Assembly: GCF_003634705.1 (NCBI RefSeq)
Contig: NZ_RBWU01000005.1
Span: forward strand, 1-64,000
Reading direction: 5' to 3'
Source of the DNA: Actinomadura pelletieri DSM 43383
Lineage (GTDB): Bacteria; Actinomycetota; Actinomycetes; Streptosporangiales; Streptosporangiaceae
DNA length: 64,000 nt
Part shown: positions 35,127 through 44,133 of the stretch, piece by piece
Layout of the letters: the number at the start of each line of letters is the position of its first letter
How positions within the stretch are numbered: position 1 is the stretch's first letter
The notes under the pieces: model-generated
The model's input: only the letters and a program-made list of their open reading frames with translations
Databases searched by the model: none
What the model was told of the DNA's origin: nothing
Made by a program: the position numbers and the translations under genes

Positions 35127-35293
35127 GATTCTGTCCTCGTGGGGCGTCCTTGACGCCGATGATCGACTTCGGCCTTCGCGTCAACCGTAACCAATGCGCA
35201 CGGTCGACGCAGTGTCCCGGGGTATCCGGCAACTCGGACCCAAGCATAACGACCGGTAATACCGGGAAAATACCGTTGTTTACCCCCGGGTCC

Positions 35294-36316
35294 CTAACCG
35301 GGCCGCTCGCCGGTCGAGGCACGGACGCGCAGGGACGGCTTCCGGACGACACGGCGCTCACGTGGCCCGCCGTCGATCTCGCCGTCGATGACGTCCACGA
35401 CGAGCTGGACGGCCGATTCCACGATGCCGTCGATGTCCCAGTCGACGGTGGTGAGCGGCGGGGTGAGCAGCGCCGACATGGGATGGTCGTCGTATCCGCA
35501 GACCGCGATGTCGCCGGGGACGTCGAGGCCCAGTTCGCGGGTGGCGGCGTAGACGCCGTAGGCGATGGAGTCGGCGAAGCAGAACACGGCGGTGGGACGG
35601 TTCGGACCGTCCAGCACCCGCCGCGCCACCTCGGTCGCGGCGGCGAGCGACTGTTCCGGCACGGCGACGACGTCGACCCGCAGCCCGAGCCGTTCGGCCT
35701 CGGCGTTCACGTGCACGTCGGCGGGACGGTCGGGCGTGCTGGCGCGCGTGGAGGTGAACACGGTGAGCCGCCGGTGCCCGAGGTCGCGCAGATGCTCCAG
35801 CGCGAGCGTGACGCCGCGCCGGTTGTCGAACACGACCTCGCCCTGCGCGGTGCCGCCGTTGAGGGCGTCCCCGATGGACACGACCGGCACCGTCGCGGAC
35901 AGCTCCGCCCACAGCGCGGCGGACGGGTCGAGCGGCTGGACGATCAGGCCGTCCACCCGCTGGTCGCGCAGCCGCCGGGCGAGCGCCAGCTCCCGTTCGG
36001 GGTCGCCGCCCGCGTCGACGATGAGGGCGTAGCGGCCGCGGGCCAGCAGCGCGCGGCCGATGCCGACGGCGAGGGACTGCTGCCAGTAGTCCTCCAGGGA
36101 GCCGCACAGCAGGCCCACCTGGTCGGTGCGACCGCTGGCCAGCGCCCGCGCGATCGGATGCGCCTCGTAGCCGAGTTCCGCGGCCGCCGCCCGGACCCGT
36201 TCCTGGGTCTCCTCCGACGTCTGCATGCCGCGCAACGCGTACGACACGGCCGCGGGCGACAGTCCCGTCGCCTGGGCCACTTCCCGGATGGTCGCGCGCT
36301 TGCGCCTCTCCGACAT
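35294..36316 (-). CDS. LacI-family transcriptional regulator
   Basis: A 340-residue LacI repressor-like protein. The HTH is at residues 8-30 (ATIREVAQATGLSPAAVSYA) with the hinge helix YEAHPIARALASGRT. The periplasmic-binding-like domain includes VGLLCGSLEDYWQQSLAVGI, GLIVQPLDPS and VCGYDDHPMSALLTPPLTTV, with the usual second-subdomain sequence FCFADSIAYGVYAATRELGL. ATG 36316 is chosen because homology starts at MSERRKRATIREVA; GGAAGG sits very close to it. It lies 167 bases upstream of the ABC operon on the same strand and no sugar genes are adjacent, so its target is not evident. Confidence 0.9.
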   Translation of the reverse strand: MSERRKRATIREVAQATGLSPAAVSYALRGMQTSEETQERVRAAAAELGYEAHPIARALASGRTDQVGLLCGSLEDYWQQSLAVGIGRALLARGRYALIVDAGGDPERELALARRLRDQRVDGLIVQPLDPSAALWAELSATVPVVSIGDALNGGTAQGEVVFDNRRGVTLALEHLRDLGHRRLTVFTSTRASTPDRPADVHVNAEAERLGLRVDVVAVPEQSLAAATEVARRVLDGPNRPTAVFCFADSIAYGVYAATRELGLDVPGDIAVCGYDDHPMSALLTPPLTTVDWDIDGIVESAVQLVVDVIDGEIDGGPRERRVVRKPSLRVRASTGERPG

Positions 36317-36379
36317 CCTTCCAACCCTAGATGCCACCGCCGACAAAACGAGCGCTGACCAGGGCCGGCCAGGTGATGG

Positions 36380-36447
36380 CCAGGGGTGGCCCCTGGTGGA
36401 TGGAGCCTCCGGTGAGCCCGACCGGGGGAGACGGGCCCACCGGAGGC
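36380..36447. terminator. Two consecutive hairpins downstream of the membrane protein gene
   Basis: GCCTCCGGTG (36405-36414) pairs with CACCGGAGGC (36438-36447), with an inner GCCCG/CGGGC stem. Next to it CCAGGGG (36380-36386) pairs with CCCCTGG (36390-36396) around a TGG loop. They follow the stop of the minus-strand membrane protein gene at 36470 and precede the LacI gene, so they most likely terminate that transcript. Confidence 0.6.
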
Positions 36448-36469
36448 GGCGGGTCCGGCCGAAGCCCGC

Positions 36470-37705
36470 TCACATCGGCCGGACGCCCACATCTCTCTCA
36501 GCGCACACGTCCTCCGACGTGTCACACCTGCGGGTTCTTCCGATCCAGTGGTCGGTCAGGGCGCACGTGGCGATGGCGGCGGCGAAGCAGACGCTCGCCG
36601 CCCTCAAAAGCCCCGCCTCGTAGTAGGTGTCGGTCACCAGCCGGGTGGCGACGAACCCGGCGGCGCCGCCGACGAACAGAGCGACCGCGGCCTGGACGGC
36701 GAAGAGCGCGATGCGACGCTTCGAGACACCGGCAAGGGTCTCCTGGAGCGCGCACACGGCGGCGGCCAGGCCGACGAGGAGCCCCGCCAGGCCCGCGACG
36801 ACGGGTGTGCCGAAGTTCACGCCGTAGCGGATCGCCAGGGCGGGGACGAAGAAGAGCGGCAGCGCCCGGCGGAGCCCGCCCACGAGGGACGACAGCGCGA
36901 TACCGGCGCCGTCACCGTTGTTCAGCCGCGGCGCCGCCCAACGCGCCGCCCCGAGGACGCACATCGCGACGGTCGCGCTGGGAAGTCGTCCGTCGAGATG
37001 CCCGAGGTTGTAGAGGAGGGCGGTGTCGTACACGGTGAGCACGAGATGACCCAGGGCCCAGACGGACACGGCGAAGAGAAGCATCTGCGGAAACGTCACC
37101 GCCGTGGGCCGCCCGTCGTGTTCCTCTTCCCGTCCGGCAAGCCAGGTGAGCAGGAGCGGTGTGGCCGCGGCCGAGCAGACCCGGATCACGATGTCGTGCA
37201 CCGTGTAGGGGTTGTGCAGATCCCACTCGACCATGCAGAAGACCGCGGTGTAGGAGAACGACGCCGCCCACACCTGCCAGGAACCCGCCACTCGCCGGTA
37301 CAGGTCGCGGTCCAGCCACCGGAGCACCGTCACATACGCCAGTAGGACCAGCGGGAGTTCGAGGAACGCCTGCACCCGCAGGACGGACGGCGACAACAAC
37401 TCCGGCAGGGGAAAGCGGTCCGCGACGCCGCGCATGACCGAGCCGTCGGCGAGGGCGAACCATTCCTCCGGCAGATAGGTCGCTATGAACGACGGGTCGC
37501 CACCGTGCACGCGAAGCACGTATACGGTGAACAACACCTGGTTCACATAGACGAGCGCTACCACCAACAGCAGGAACGTCTCGGGACGTGCCCAAGCGCG
37601 CTTCGCCGCACGCGCACGTTCAGCGGTGCCCCGCTTCAGCCGGAGTGCGGTCGCGATGCTCAGTGCCGTCGACGCCAGAACCGCGGTGTCCACCCCGAGC
37701 CTCAT
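36470..37705 (-). CDS. Polytopic membrane protein, unknown family
   Basis: A 411-residue protein with about ten hydrophobic segments, for example ETFLLLVVALVYVNQVLFTV, LELPLVLLAYVTVLRWL, FPQMLLFAVSVWALGHLVLT and LFAVQAAVALFVGGAAGFV. I recognise no transporter or enzyme signature. ATG 37705 was chosen because the frame before it is antisense-like and lacks hydrophobic character. It overlaps the 3' end of the acyltransferase gene by 86 bases in another frame, suggesting coupled expression. A role in cell-surface glycan or lipid modification is guessed only from the neighbouring acyltransferase. Confidence 0.75.
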   Translation of the reverse strand: MRLGVDTAVLASTALSIATALRLKRGTAERARAAKRAWARPETFLLLVVALVYVNQVLFTVYVLRVHGGDPSFIATYLPEEWFALADGSVMRGVADRFPLPELLSPSVLRVQAFLELPLVLLAYVTVLRWLDRDLYRRVAGSWQVWAASFSYTAVFCMVEWDLHNPYTVHDIVIRVCSAAATPLLLTWLAGREEEHDGRPTAVTFPQMLLFAVSVWALGHLVLTVYDTALLYNLGHLDGRLPSATVAMCVLGAARWAAPRLNNGDGAGIALSSLVGGLRRALPLFFVPALAIRYGVNFGTPVVAGLAGLLVGLAAAVCALQETLAGVSKRRIALFAVQAAVALFVGGAAGFVATRLVTDTYYEAGLLRAASVCFAAAIATCALTDHWIGRTRRCDTSEDVCAERDVGVRPM

Positions 37706-38771
37706 GGCCGGTAAACCTAGCCAACGGCTCGGAGCGCCGTATCGGCTCCAGCGAGGCATGTAGGTGGGCCCGCATCCATGCGGCGCCCGGACGTTCCACC
37801 AGCCGGTGCACGACATAGGCGGCCACCAGGGACGCGCCCACCACCACACCGAGCGCCGTCCACCGGTCGAGCCCCGGGTACAGCGCGTCCAGCAGGGGAA
37901 GCGCGAGCTGGGAATGGACGAGGTACAGCGGATACGTGAGCGCGCCGAGGACGGTCAACCCCCGCCACCGCAGCCGGTGCAGCCTGCCCGTCGCGACGAG
38001 GGCCATCACGGCGAAGATGCCGGTGATGACCGCGCTGACCACGACCTCGTCCGCGCCCCGGAAGGCGTACTCGGCACGCCACGCGCCCCAGCGCAGCGCC
38101 ATCAGGTACGCGGCGGCGACATACCCCCACAGCAGCAGCGTCGGCCCGAACCGGTGGATCAGGTAGAACGCCATGCCCGCGATGAAGTACGGGCTCCACG
38201 TCGGCACGAGCAGCACCTGGAGCAGCCTGTGGTCGGCCTCGTCGGCGAACAGCCCGCCGAACATCCAGACCGCCATGAAGACCAGGCAGGAGCGGTAGCC
38301 GACGCCGACCGCGGCGAGGACGGCGACGAGGAAGTAGAAGTGCAGCTCGACCCAGAGCGTCCAGTACACGGCGTCCACGTTCCGCAGCCCGAGCCCGCCC
38401 TGCAGCATCGTCAGGTTCGGCAGGACGAGTCCGGGAACGCCGTGCCCCTGCCGGAAGACGCCGTAGACGACCGCGCCGAGCAGCACGCTCACCCAGTACG
38501 CGGGCATCAGCCGGACCAGCCGGGACACCCCGAACTCCCCCGGCCCGCGTCCCCAGGCGCTCATCAGGATCACGAACCCGCTGATGACGAAGAACAGGTC
38601 CACGCCGAGGTACCCGAACCGGGTGACGGGCGCGATCTCGGAGAAGACGTCGGCGGACGGCTCCGGCCAGGCGCCCGCCCCGCCGAAGCCCGTGAAGTGG
38701 TACAGCACCACCGCCAGCGCGGCGAGAAAGCGCAGCAGGTCGAGTTCGCGCAGCCGTTCCCGTCGAGTCAC
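37620..38771 (-). CDS. Acyltransferase-3 (OafA-like) membrane enzyme
   Basis: A 383-residue acyltransferase-3 family protein with about ten transmembrane helices. The start ELDLLRFLAALAVVLYHFTG contains the catalytic-type RFLAAxxVxxYH motif. It is followed by FGYLGVDLFFVISGFVILM, RLVRLMPAYWVSVLL, WTLWVELHFYFLVAVLAAV and TYPLYLVHSQLALPLLD. Such enzymes move acyl groups onto exported glycans or other molecules across the membrane. GTG 38771 fits family starts. The C-terminal ~40 residues are hydrophilic and overlap the next gene. A divergent SGNH lipoprotein lies about 220 bases away and may act on the same surface acyl groups. Confidence 0.88.
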   Translation of the reverse strand: MTRRERLRELDLLRFLAALAVVLYHFTGFGGAGAWPEPSADVFSEIAPVTRFGYLGVDLFFVISGFVILMSAWGRGPGEFGVSRLVRLMPAYWVSVLLGAVVYGVFRQGHGVPGLVLPNLTMLQGGLGLRNVDAVYWTLWVELHFYFLVAVLAAVGVGYRSCLVFMAVWMFGGLFADEADHRLLQVLLVPTWSPYFIAGMAFYLIHRFGPTLLLWGYVAAAYLMALRWGAWRAEYAFRGADEVVVSAVITGIFAVMALVATGRLHRLRWRGLTVLGALTYPLYLVHSQLALPLLDALYPGLDRWTALGVVVGASLVAAYVVHRLVERPGAAWMRAHLHASLEPIRRSEPLARFTGHEARGGHRGSGVDGTEHRDRTPAEAGHR

Positions 38772-38989
38772 CGCGGAACCCTCTCGGTGCCGGGTTTCGG
38801 CGCCCGAGCCGGAAGGTGAACGGCGGGTGGAGGTGAGGACGCGATTCCACGACCGGCGATTCGGGAAACGAGTTCGGCGACACCGTCGCGTACACCCGCG
38901 GCGCGTGCGCCAGATCAGTAAGATGCCGGTGCATCCCCCACATTTGAGGCTTCCCGATGGGGTGCTCCTGGACGATGGGTGGTCACCCG

Positions 38990-39757
38990 ATGACTTCTCG
39001 CCGCGCCCGACGCGGCGCGGCGACTCTCGTGCTGTGCCTGGTGCTGGCGGCCCTGTCCGCGACGGGATGCTCCGTGTTCCAGGGGTCGGTGCACAGGTCC
39101 GCGGCGGCGGACGGCCCGGGGAAGGGCGACGAGCCGGAACGCCGTCCGAGCCCGTCCATGGTGATGTTCCTCGGCGACAGCTACACGGTCGGCGACCGGG
39201 GCCTCGACCCGGAGGCGACGTTCGCGTCCGGCACGGCGCGGCTCCTCGGCTGGCACGTCGTCGTCGCCGGACGCGCCGGGGCCGGGTTCGTCAACAAGAG
39301 CGCGGGCGCCGCGTACCTCGGCCTGTACGAGGGGCAGCTCGGCTGGCGGCCCGCGCCCGACCTGCTGATCGTGTCCGGCGGTCACAACGACTGGCGCGTC
39401 CCGGCGCCGCAGGTCGCGGCGGCGGCGCATGTGGTGCTCGACCGCGCGAAACGGCGCTGGCCCGGCACGCACATCGTGCTGATGGGTCCGCTGTGGGGCT
39501 CGGGGGAGCCGACGCCCGGCGCGGTCGCCGTCCGGGACGCGCTGCAGCGCCTCGCGGGGCAACTCGCCGTCCCGTTCGTCGACCCGATCGGCGAACAGTG
39601 GATCACCGGGACACGGCAGGCGCGGACGGGCAACGCCTTCCGGTTCATCAAGCGGGACGGCACCCATCCGAACCCGGCGGGCCACCGGTACCTGGCGACC
39701 CGCCTGGTCTCGGACCTGCAACGGCTGGGCCTCGACCGGCCCGTCCGGAAGGACTAG
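38990..39757 (+). CDS. SGNH/GDSL hydrolase lipoprotein
   Basis: A 255-residue exported esterase. The signal RGAATLVLCLVLAALSATGC ends in a lipobox-like ATGC at Cys27. The SGNH blocks are FLGDSYTVGD with Ser64, GRAGAGF, VSGGHNDW and KRDGTHPNPAGH with Asp223 and His226. It should act on ester-linked acyl groups at the cell surface. ATG 38990 is chosen for the GGGTGG before it and compact signal peptide; ATG 38975 or 38957 would extend it. The stop shares the palindrome CTAG with the stop of the converging egtD, a four-base or smaller overlap. Confidence 0.85.
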   Translation: MTSRRARRGAATLVLCLVLAALSATGCSVFQGSVHRSAAADGPGKGDEPERRPSPSMVMFLGDSYTVGDRGLDPEATFASGTARLLGWHVVVAGRAGAGFVNKSAGAAYLGLYEGQLGWRPAPDLLIVSGGHNDWRVPAPQVAAAAHVVLDRAKRRWPGTHIVLMGPLWGSGEPTPGAVAVRDALQRLAGQLAVPFVDPIGEQWITGTRQARTGNAFRFIKRDGTHPNPAGHRYLATRLVSDLQRLGLDRPVRKD

Positions 39758-40710
39758 CCGAGCGCGGGACGGGCGAGGGTCAGGGAGAAGTCGCCGGACG
39801 CGTCCGTCCAGAACTCGGCCAGTTCCATTCCCGCCGCGCCCAACTCCGCTTCGAGGCGTTCCCGGCGGAACTTGGCGGAGATCTCGGTGCGCATCTCCTC
39901 CCCCGCCGCGAAGGACACGTCCAGGTCGAGGCCGCCGACACGGACGTCCTGGTCGCGGACCGACCGCAGCCGCATCTCGATCCACTCCTCCGCCTCGTCC
40001 CAGACCGCGACGTGCTCGAACGCGTCCGGGTCGAAGTCGGCGTCCAGTTCCCGGTTGATGACGCGCAGGACGTTGCGGTTGAACTCGGCGGTGACCCCGG
40101 CGGCGTCGTCGTAGGCGCGGACGAGCCGGTCCGCGTCCTTGACGAGGTCGGCGCCGAGCAGCAGGAAGTCGCCGTCCGCCAGGGTGGCGCGCAGGCCGCC
40201 GAGGAACCCGACCCGGGCGGCGGGCGGCATGTTGCCGATCGTCCCGCCGAGGAAGGCGACGAGGCGCCGCTCCCCGCCGGGCAGCAGATGCAGGTGCTGT
40301 TCGTAGTCGGCGACGACGGTCCGGACGGTGAGTTTCGGGTGGTCGGCCGCGATCCCGGCGGCGGCGTCCGCCAGGAAGTCGCCGCTGACGTCCACCGGCA
40401 CGTACGAGCGGAGCGTGCCGGAGAGTGCGTCGAGGAGCAGCCGGGTCTTCTCGCCCGACCCGGCGCCGAGTTCCAGCAGCGTCCGCGCGCCGGTCGCGGC
40501 GGCGATGTCGGGGGCGCGCGCCACGAGGATCTCGCGTTCGCGGCGTGTCGGGTAGTACTCCTCCAGCCTCGTGATCTCCTCGAACAGCGCGCTGCCGCGC
40601 TCGTCGTAGAACCACTTGGGCGGCAGGGTCTTCGGTGTGCCGGTGAGGCCCTCCCGGACGTCCGTGCGGAGCGTCTTGGCGAGGTCGTCGGCGGTCAGGA
40701 ACCGGTCCAC
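39754..40710 (-). CDS. egtD: L-histidine N(alpha)-methyltransferase
   Basis: A 318-residue SAM-dependent methyltransferase that trimethylates histidine to hercynine, the first committed step of ergothioneine synthesis. Motifs: TPKTLPPKWFYDERGSALFE, ITRLEEYYPTRREREIL, the SAM site LLELGAGSGEKTRLLL, FLGGTIGNMPP, and FNRNVLRVINRELDADFD. GTG 40710 is supported by AAGGAGGAA five bases upstream; GTG 40740 is in frame but lacks such a site. It is the last gene of egtABCD, 53 bases after egtC. Length is normal. Confidence 0.95.
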   Translation of the reverse strand: MDRFLTADDLAKTLRTDVREGLTGTPKTLPPKWFYDERGSALFEEITRLEEYYPTRREREILVARAPDIAAATGARTLLELGAGSGEKTRLLLDALSGTLRSYVPVDVSGDFLADAAAGIAADHPKLTVRTVVADYEQHLHLLPGGERRLVAFLGGTIGNMPPAARVGFLGGLRATLADGDFLLLGADLVKDADRLVRAYDDAAGVTAEFNRNVLRVINRELDADFDPDAFEHVAVWDEAEEWIEMRLRSVRDQDVRVGGLDLDVSFAAGEEMRTEISAKFRRERLEAELGAAGMELAEFWTDASGDFSLTLARPALG

Positions 40711-40763
40711 GGGTTCCTCCTTCACGGGGTTCGAGGTCACGGCGGCTCGGTCACGGAAGCGGG

Positions 40764-41498
40764 TCACAGCGGGTCGATGCGGACACCGGACGCGAGCCCG
40801 GCGGTGATGAGGGAGCGGTCCGGGACGCGCGCCCAACCGGGGTCGTCGTCGAGCGGTTCGGACGCGATCCGGATCTCGTCGACGCCCTCCCGGACGAACA
40901 GCGAGTCGCCCCAGGTCGTCGCGGCCAGGGTCGTCCGGTCGGAGGCGAGCAGGTTGTAGCGGCCGCCCGTGAGGGCGGTGACGGCGGCGACGACGGCGAC
41001 GAGCCCGTCGCCGAGCGGCAGGCCCTCCCGCCAGTACCGGACGGCGAGCGCGAACAGCGGCGCGGAGTCGACCGGGGCGCGGGCGTCCGGGACGCCGCCC
41101 ACGTCCCCCGCCAGGTCGCGGAGTTTGGACTCGACGCCGTCGTAGTCCTCGACCTTGCCGTTGTGGCTGAACAGCCATGTCCCGGCGCGGAACGGCTGTG
41201 CGCACGACTCGTCCACGGGAAACCCGACCGTGGCGGACCGGATCGCCGCGACGACGCAGGACGCCCGGACCGCCCCGGCGACCTCACGGAACGACTGGTC
41301 GGTCCAGAGGGGTTGCGCGCGCCTGAACCGGACCGCCGCACGGTCCTGGTACCAGCCGACGCCGTACCCGTCGGCGTTGAGGATGTTCCCCTGCGTCATC
41401 CGAGGCGCGTACGCCTGGGTCTCCAGGGAGTGCTCGCCCTCGAAGACGAGCGAGTGCAGCGTCCGTTCGGGTCCCAGGTACCCCAGGTGCCGGCACAT
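40764..41498 (-). CDS. egtC: Gamma-glutamyl-hercynylcysteine sulfoxide hydrolase
   Basis: A 244-residue class II glutamine amidotransferase-like hydrolase that removes glutamate from gamma-glutamyl-hercynylcysteine sulfoxide. The nucleophile is Cys2 of MCRHLGYLGP, exposed after Met removal. Other blocks are NADGYGVGWYQDRAAVRFRR, CVVAAIRSATVGFP and FSHNGKVEDYDG. ATG 41498 shares a base with the egtB stop (TGATG), so the two are translationally coupled. Confidence 0.93.
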   Translation of the reverse strand: MCRHLGYLGPERTLHSLVFEGEHSLETQAYAPRMTQGNILNADGYGVGWYQDRAAVRFRRAQPLWTDQSFREVAGAVRASCVVAAIRSATVGFPVDESCAQPFRAGTWLFSHNGKVEDYDGVESKLRDLAGDVGGVPDARAPVDSAPLFALAVRYWREGLPLGDGLVAVVAAVTALTGGRYNLLASDRTTLAATTWGDSLFVREGVDEIRIASEPLDDDPGWARVPDRSLITAGLASGVRIDPL

Positions 41499-42841
41499 CA
41501 GGCCTCCCCGGCCGTGCGGGCACAGCGGAACCCGGAGAAGATCTGCCTGCGGATGGGGTAGTCCCAGTTGCGGAACGATCCGCGAACGGCGAGCGGGTGC
41601 GTCGCCCAGGAGCCGCCGCGCAGCACCTTGTACTCGGGGCCGAAGAACACCTCCGAGTACTCCCTGTAGGGGAAGGACCGGAAACCGGGGTAGCCGTGGA
41701 AGTCGGACGACGTCCACTCCCACACGTCGCCGAGCATCCGCCTGACCCCGTACGCCGACGCGCCCGACGCGAACGCACCGGTCTCGGTCGGGCGGAGCGT
41801 CCGCTGCCCCAGGTTCGCGCGGCCCTCGTCGTAGACCTCGCCCCACGGGTACATGCGGGACCGCTGGGTCTCCGGGTCCCAGCGCGCGGCCTTCTCCCAT
41901 TCGGCCTCGGTCGGCAGCCGCTTGCCCGCCCACCGCGCGTAGGCGTCCGCCTCGTACCAGCACACGTGCTGGACGGCCTCGTCCGGCGGGACGGGTTCGG
42001 TCCGTCCGAACCGGCGACGCAGCCACTGCCCGCCCTCCCGGAACCAGAACGCGGGGGCGTGCTTGCCGCCGCGCGTGCGCCATTCCCATCCGGCCGGGTC
42101 CCACCACCGCGGATCGTCGTATCCGCCCGATTCCATGAAGGCGAGATAGGCGGCGTTGGTCACCGGTTCGGTGTCGATGTAGAACGCGGGGACGTCCACC
42201 ATGTGCGCGGGACGTTCATTGTCGTAGGCCCAGGGATTGTCGGACGTGCCCATCTGGAATGGGCCGCCCTCGATCAGCACCTCGTCCGTCCGGGGACGTT
42301 CGACACCGTTGGGGAGCGGATCGGGAACGGGGTCGAGGAGCGCGGGGGCGCCCTTCCGTAGCTGGTGGGTCGCCAGCATGGTCTCGTCGTGCATGTGCTC
42401 GTGCTGGACGACCATCCCGTACACGAAGCCGTCCGATGTCAGCGGGTTCGTCGGGTCGAACCGCACCGACGACAGCGAGTCGAGCACCTTGGCGCGGACC
42501 GTGCCGATGTAGCCGCGCGCCTCCTCCGGGGAGAGGAGCGGCAGGGAGGGGCGTTCGGCACGCGGATGCTCGAACGCGTCGTACAGGTCGTCGATCTCCG
42601 GGCGCATCGCCTCCACGCCCGCCGCCGCGCGCAGCAGCCACAGCTCCTCGTAGTTGCCGACATGCGCCAGGTCCCATACGAGCGGCGACATCAGCGGCGA
42701 CACCTGGCCGGTGAGGTCGTCGGCGGCGAGGACGTCGGTGGTGAGGCCGAAGCTCCGGTTCCGTACCGCCCCCAGCTCGTCGGCGATCAGGTTCTTCAGG
42801 TCGTCCTCGGCGATCGAGCCGGGCGAGCTCATCGGGGCCAT
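41498..42841 (-). CDS. egtB: Hercynine oxygenase (sulfoxide synthase)
   Basis: A 447-residue non-haem iron enzyme joining gamma-glutamylcysteine to hercynine with oxygen. The N-terminal DinB domain supplies the iron ligands: His60 in VWDLAHVGNYEELW, and His147 and His151 in VVQHEHMHDETML (HX3H). The C-terminal FGE-sulfatase domain includes GGPFQMGTSDNPWAYDNERP, RLPTEAEWEKAARWD, DVWEWTSSDFHGYPGF, LRGGSWATHP and FSGFRCAR. ATG 42841 has AAGGAACCC upstream and overlaps the egtA stop by 13 bases. Mycobacterial-type EgtB using gamma-glutamylcysteine is inferred from the presence of EgtA and EgtC. Confidence 0.95.
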   Translation of the reverse strand: MAPMSSPGSIAEDDLKNLIADELGAVRNRSFGLTTDVLAADDLTGQVSPLMSPLVWDLAHVGNYEELWLLRAAAGVEAMRPEIDDLYDAFEHPRAERPSLPLLSPEEARGYIGTVRAKVLDSLSSVRFDPTNPLTSDGFVYGMVVQHEHMHDETMLATHQLRKGAPALLDPVPDPLPNGVERPRTDEVLIEGGPFQMGTSDNPWAYDNERPAHMVDVPAFYIDTEPVTNAAYLAFMESGGYDDPRWWDPAGWEWRTRGGKHAPAFWFREGGQWLRRRFGRTEPVPPDEAVQHVCWYEADAYARWAGKRLPTEAEWEKAARWDPETQRSRMYPWGEVYDEGRANLGQRTLRPTETGAFASGASAYGVRRMLGDVWEWTSSDFHGYPGFRSFPYREYSEVFFGPEYKVLRGGSWATHPLAVRGSFRNWDYPIRRQIFSGFRCARTAGEA

Positions 42842-44133
42842 ATGGGTTCCTTCCTGGGTGCGGGGTCGGGGGCCCGGTCATGGGCGCGGCCGGGCGCACG
42901 GTCGGGCGCGCGGTCGTTCGTGCGGTCGTTCGCGCGGTCCGGCGCCGGGCCGGGTGCGGGGTCGTCCGCCGGGCTGCGTCCGCGTTCGACATAGCGGCGG
43001 GCGTACTCGTCGACCAGCGGGACGAGCCCGGACGCGCCGAGCCTCGGCAGCGCGTCCAGCGCCGCGGCGAAGCAGGCTCGGGCGGCGGCGGCCAGCGCCG
43101 CGTCCGACAGCCCGCACCGGGCGGCCTCCGTCCACCGGTGCGCCACCGGCTCCGTCGCCGCCTCCGCGACCCTGGACGCGGCCGGGTCGTCGAGCAACGC
43201 GGTGGCGACCGCGACGGGAACGGGCCAGTACGGGCCCGGCAGCGCGTCGATCATCCGCAGTTCCAGCCAGCCGCGCGGCCGGACGGGCGGGAACAGCGTG
43301 GACAGGTGGTAGGTGAGGTCCTTCTCCCCGGGTTCGCCCTTGTCGAGCCACTCCATGAAGGACATGCCGGGGTCGGAGACCCAGGCGCCGTCCGCGGTGT
43401 GGACGAGCATCACGCGGGCGTCGAGCGCGTACCGCGTCCATGCCTCGGCGGGGTCGCCGTCGACGCCGTCCCGCAGGACGGGCAGGGTGCGGCAGGGGTC
43501 GAGCTCGGTCCAGATTCCCTGCCGGGACGAGCGCATCCCGGTGCGGCGGCCCCCGCGCAGCGGCGAGTTCGCGAACGCGGCGACCAGCACCGGGCCGAGC
43601 GCGTGCACGAGCCGCCAGCGCCGCGCCGCGTCCGGATCGTCGGCGCCGATGTCCAGGTTGACCTGGACGGACGCGGTCGAGCACATCATCGCAAGGCCCG
43701 CGTCGGGGAAGCCGCCGGAGCGGAAGTAGTCCCGCATGCAGGCGTAGCGGGGATGGTCGGCCTGGAACCGGGGCAGCCGGACGGGGTCGACGCCGTACCC
43801 GGCGAGCGCCAGCCCGTCCCGGGCGAGCGCGTTGCGGACGTGGGCGATGTCGCCGTCGAGGGCGGCGTGCAGCGTGCCGAGCGCGGCGAACGGTGCGGAG
43901 CTGAGTTCGACCTGTCCGCCCGGCTCGTAGGTGATCCGGCTGCCACCGGACGGCGGTCCGGCCGCCGCGACGAGCTTCCGCACCCGGTCGGCCGGGACGT
44001 GCGCGGCCGGATCGGCGGTGTCGACGACGAGCCATTCGGTCTCCGCACCGACCGTTCCGGGCGGGCCCGTCTTGAAACAGACGCCGTGTATGTGCTGGTA
44101 GACGTCGTCCACGGTCAACCGGGTCACGCGCAC
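42829..44133 (-). CDS. egtA: Glutamate-cysteine ligase EgtA with repetitive C-terminal tail
   Basis: A 434-residue GCS2-type ligase making gamma-glutamylcysteine for the EgtB reaction. Motifs: TVGAETEWLVVD near residue 27, YEPGGQVELSSAPF, CMRDYFRSGGFPDAGLAMMC then STASVQVNLDIG, GRRTGMRSSRQGIWTELDPC and WLELRMIDALPGPYW. The last ~40 residues are a low-complexity tail made of four-residue units ending Asp-Arg, encoded by imperfect 12-base repeats between about 42860 and 42960. The tail is outside the catalytic fold. GTG 44133 starts the operon; a 7-base-arm palindrome lies 10 bases upstream. Confidence 0.92.
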   Translation of the reverse strand: MRVTRLTVDDVYQHIHGVCFKTGPPGTVGAETEWLVVDTADPAAHVPADRVRKLVAAAGPPSGGSRITYEPGGQVELSSAPFAALGTLHAALDGDIAHVRNALARDGLALAGYGVDPVRLPRFQADHPRYACMRDYFRSGGFPDAGLAMMCSTASVQVNLDIGADDPDAARRWRLVHALGPVLVAAFANSPLRGGRRTGMRSSRQGIWTELDPCRTLPVLRDGVDGDPAEAWTRYALDARVMLVHTADGAWVSDPGMSFMEWLDKGEPGEKDLTYHLSTLFPPVRPRGWLELRMIDALPGPYWPVPVAVATALLDDPAASRVAEAATEPVAHRWTEAARCGLSDAALAAAARACFAAALDALPRLGASGLVPLVDEYARRYVERGRSPADDPAPGPAPDRANDRTNDRAPDRAPGRAHDRAPDPAPRKEPIWPR

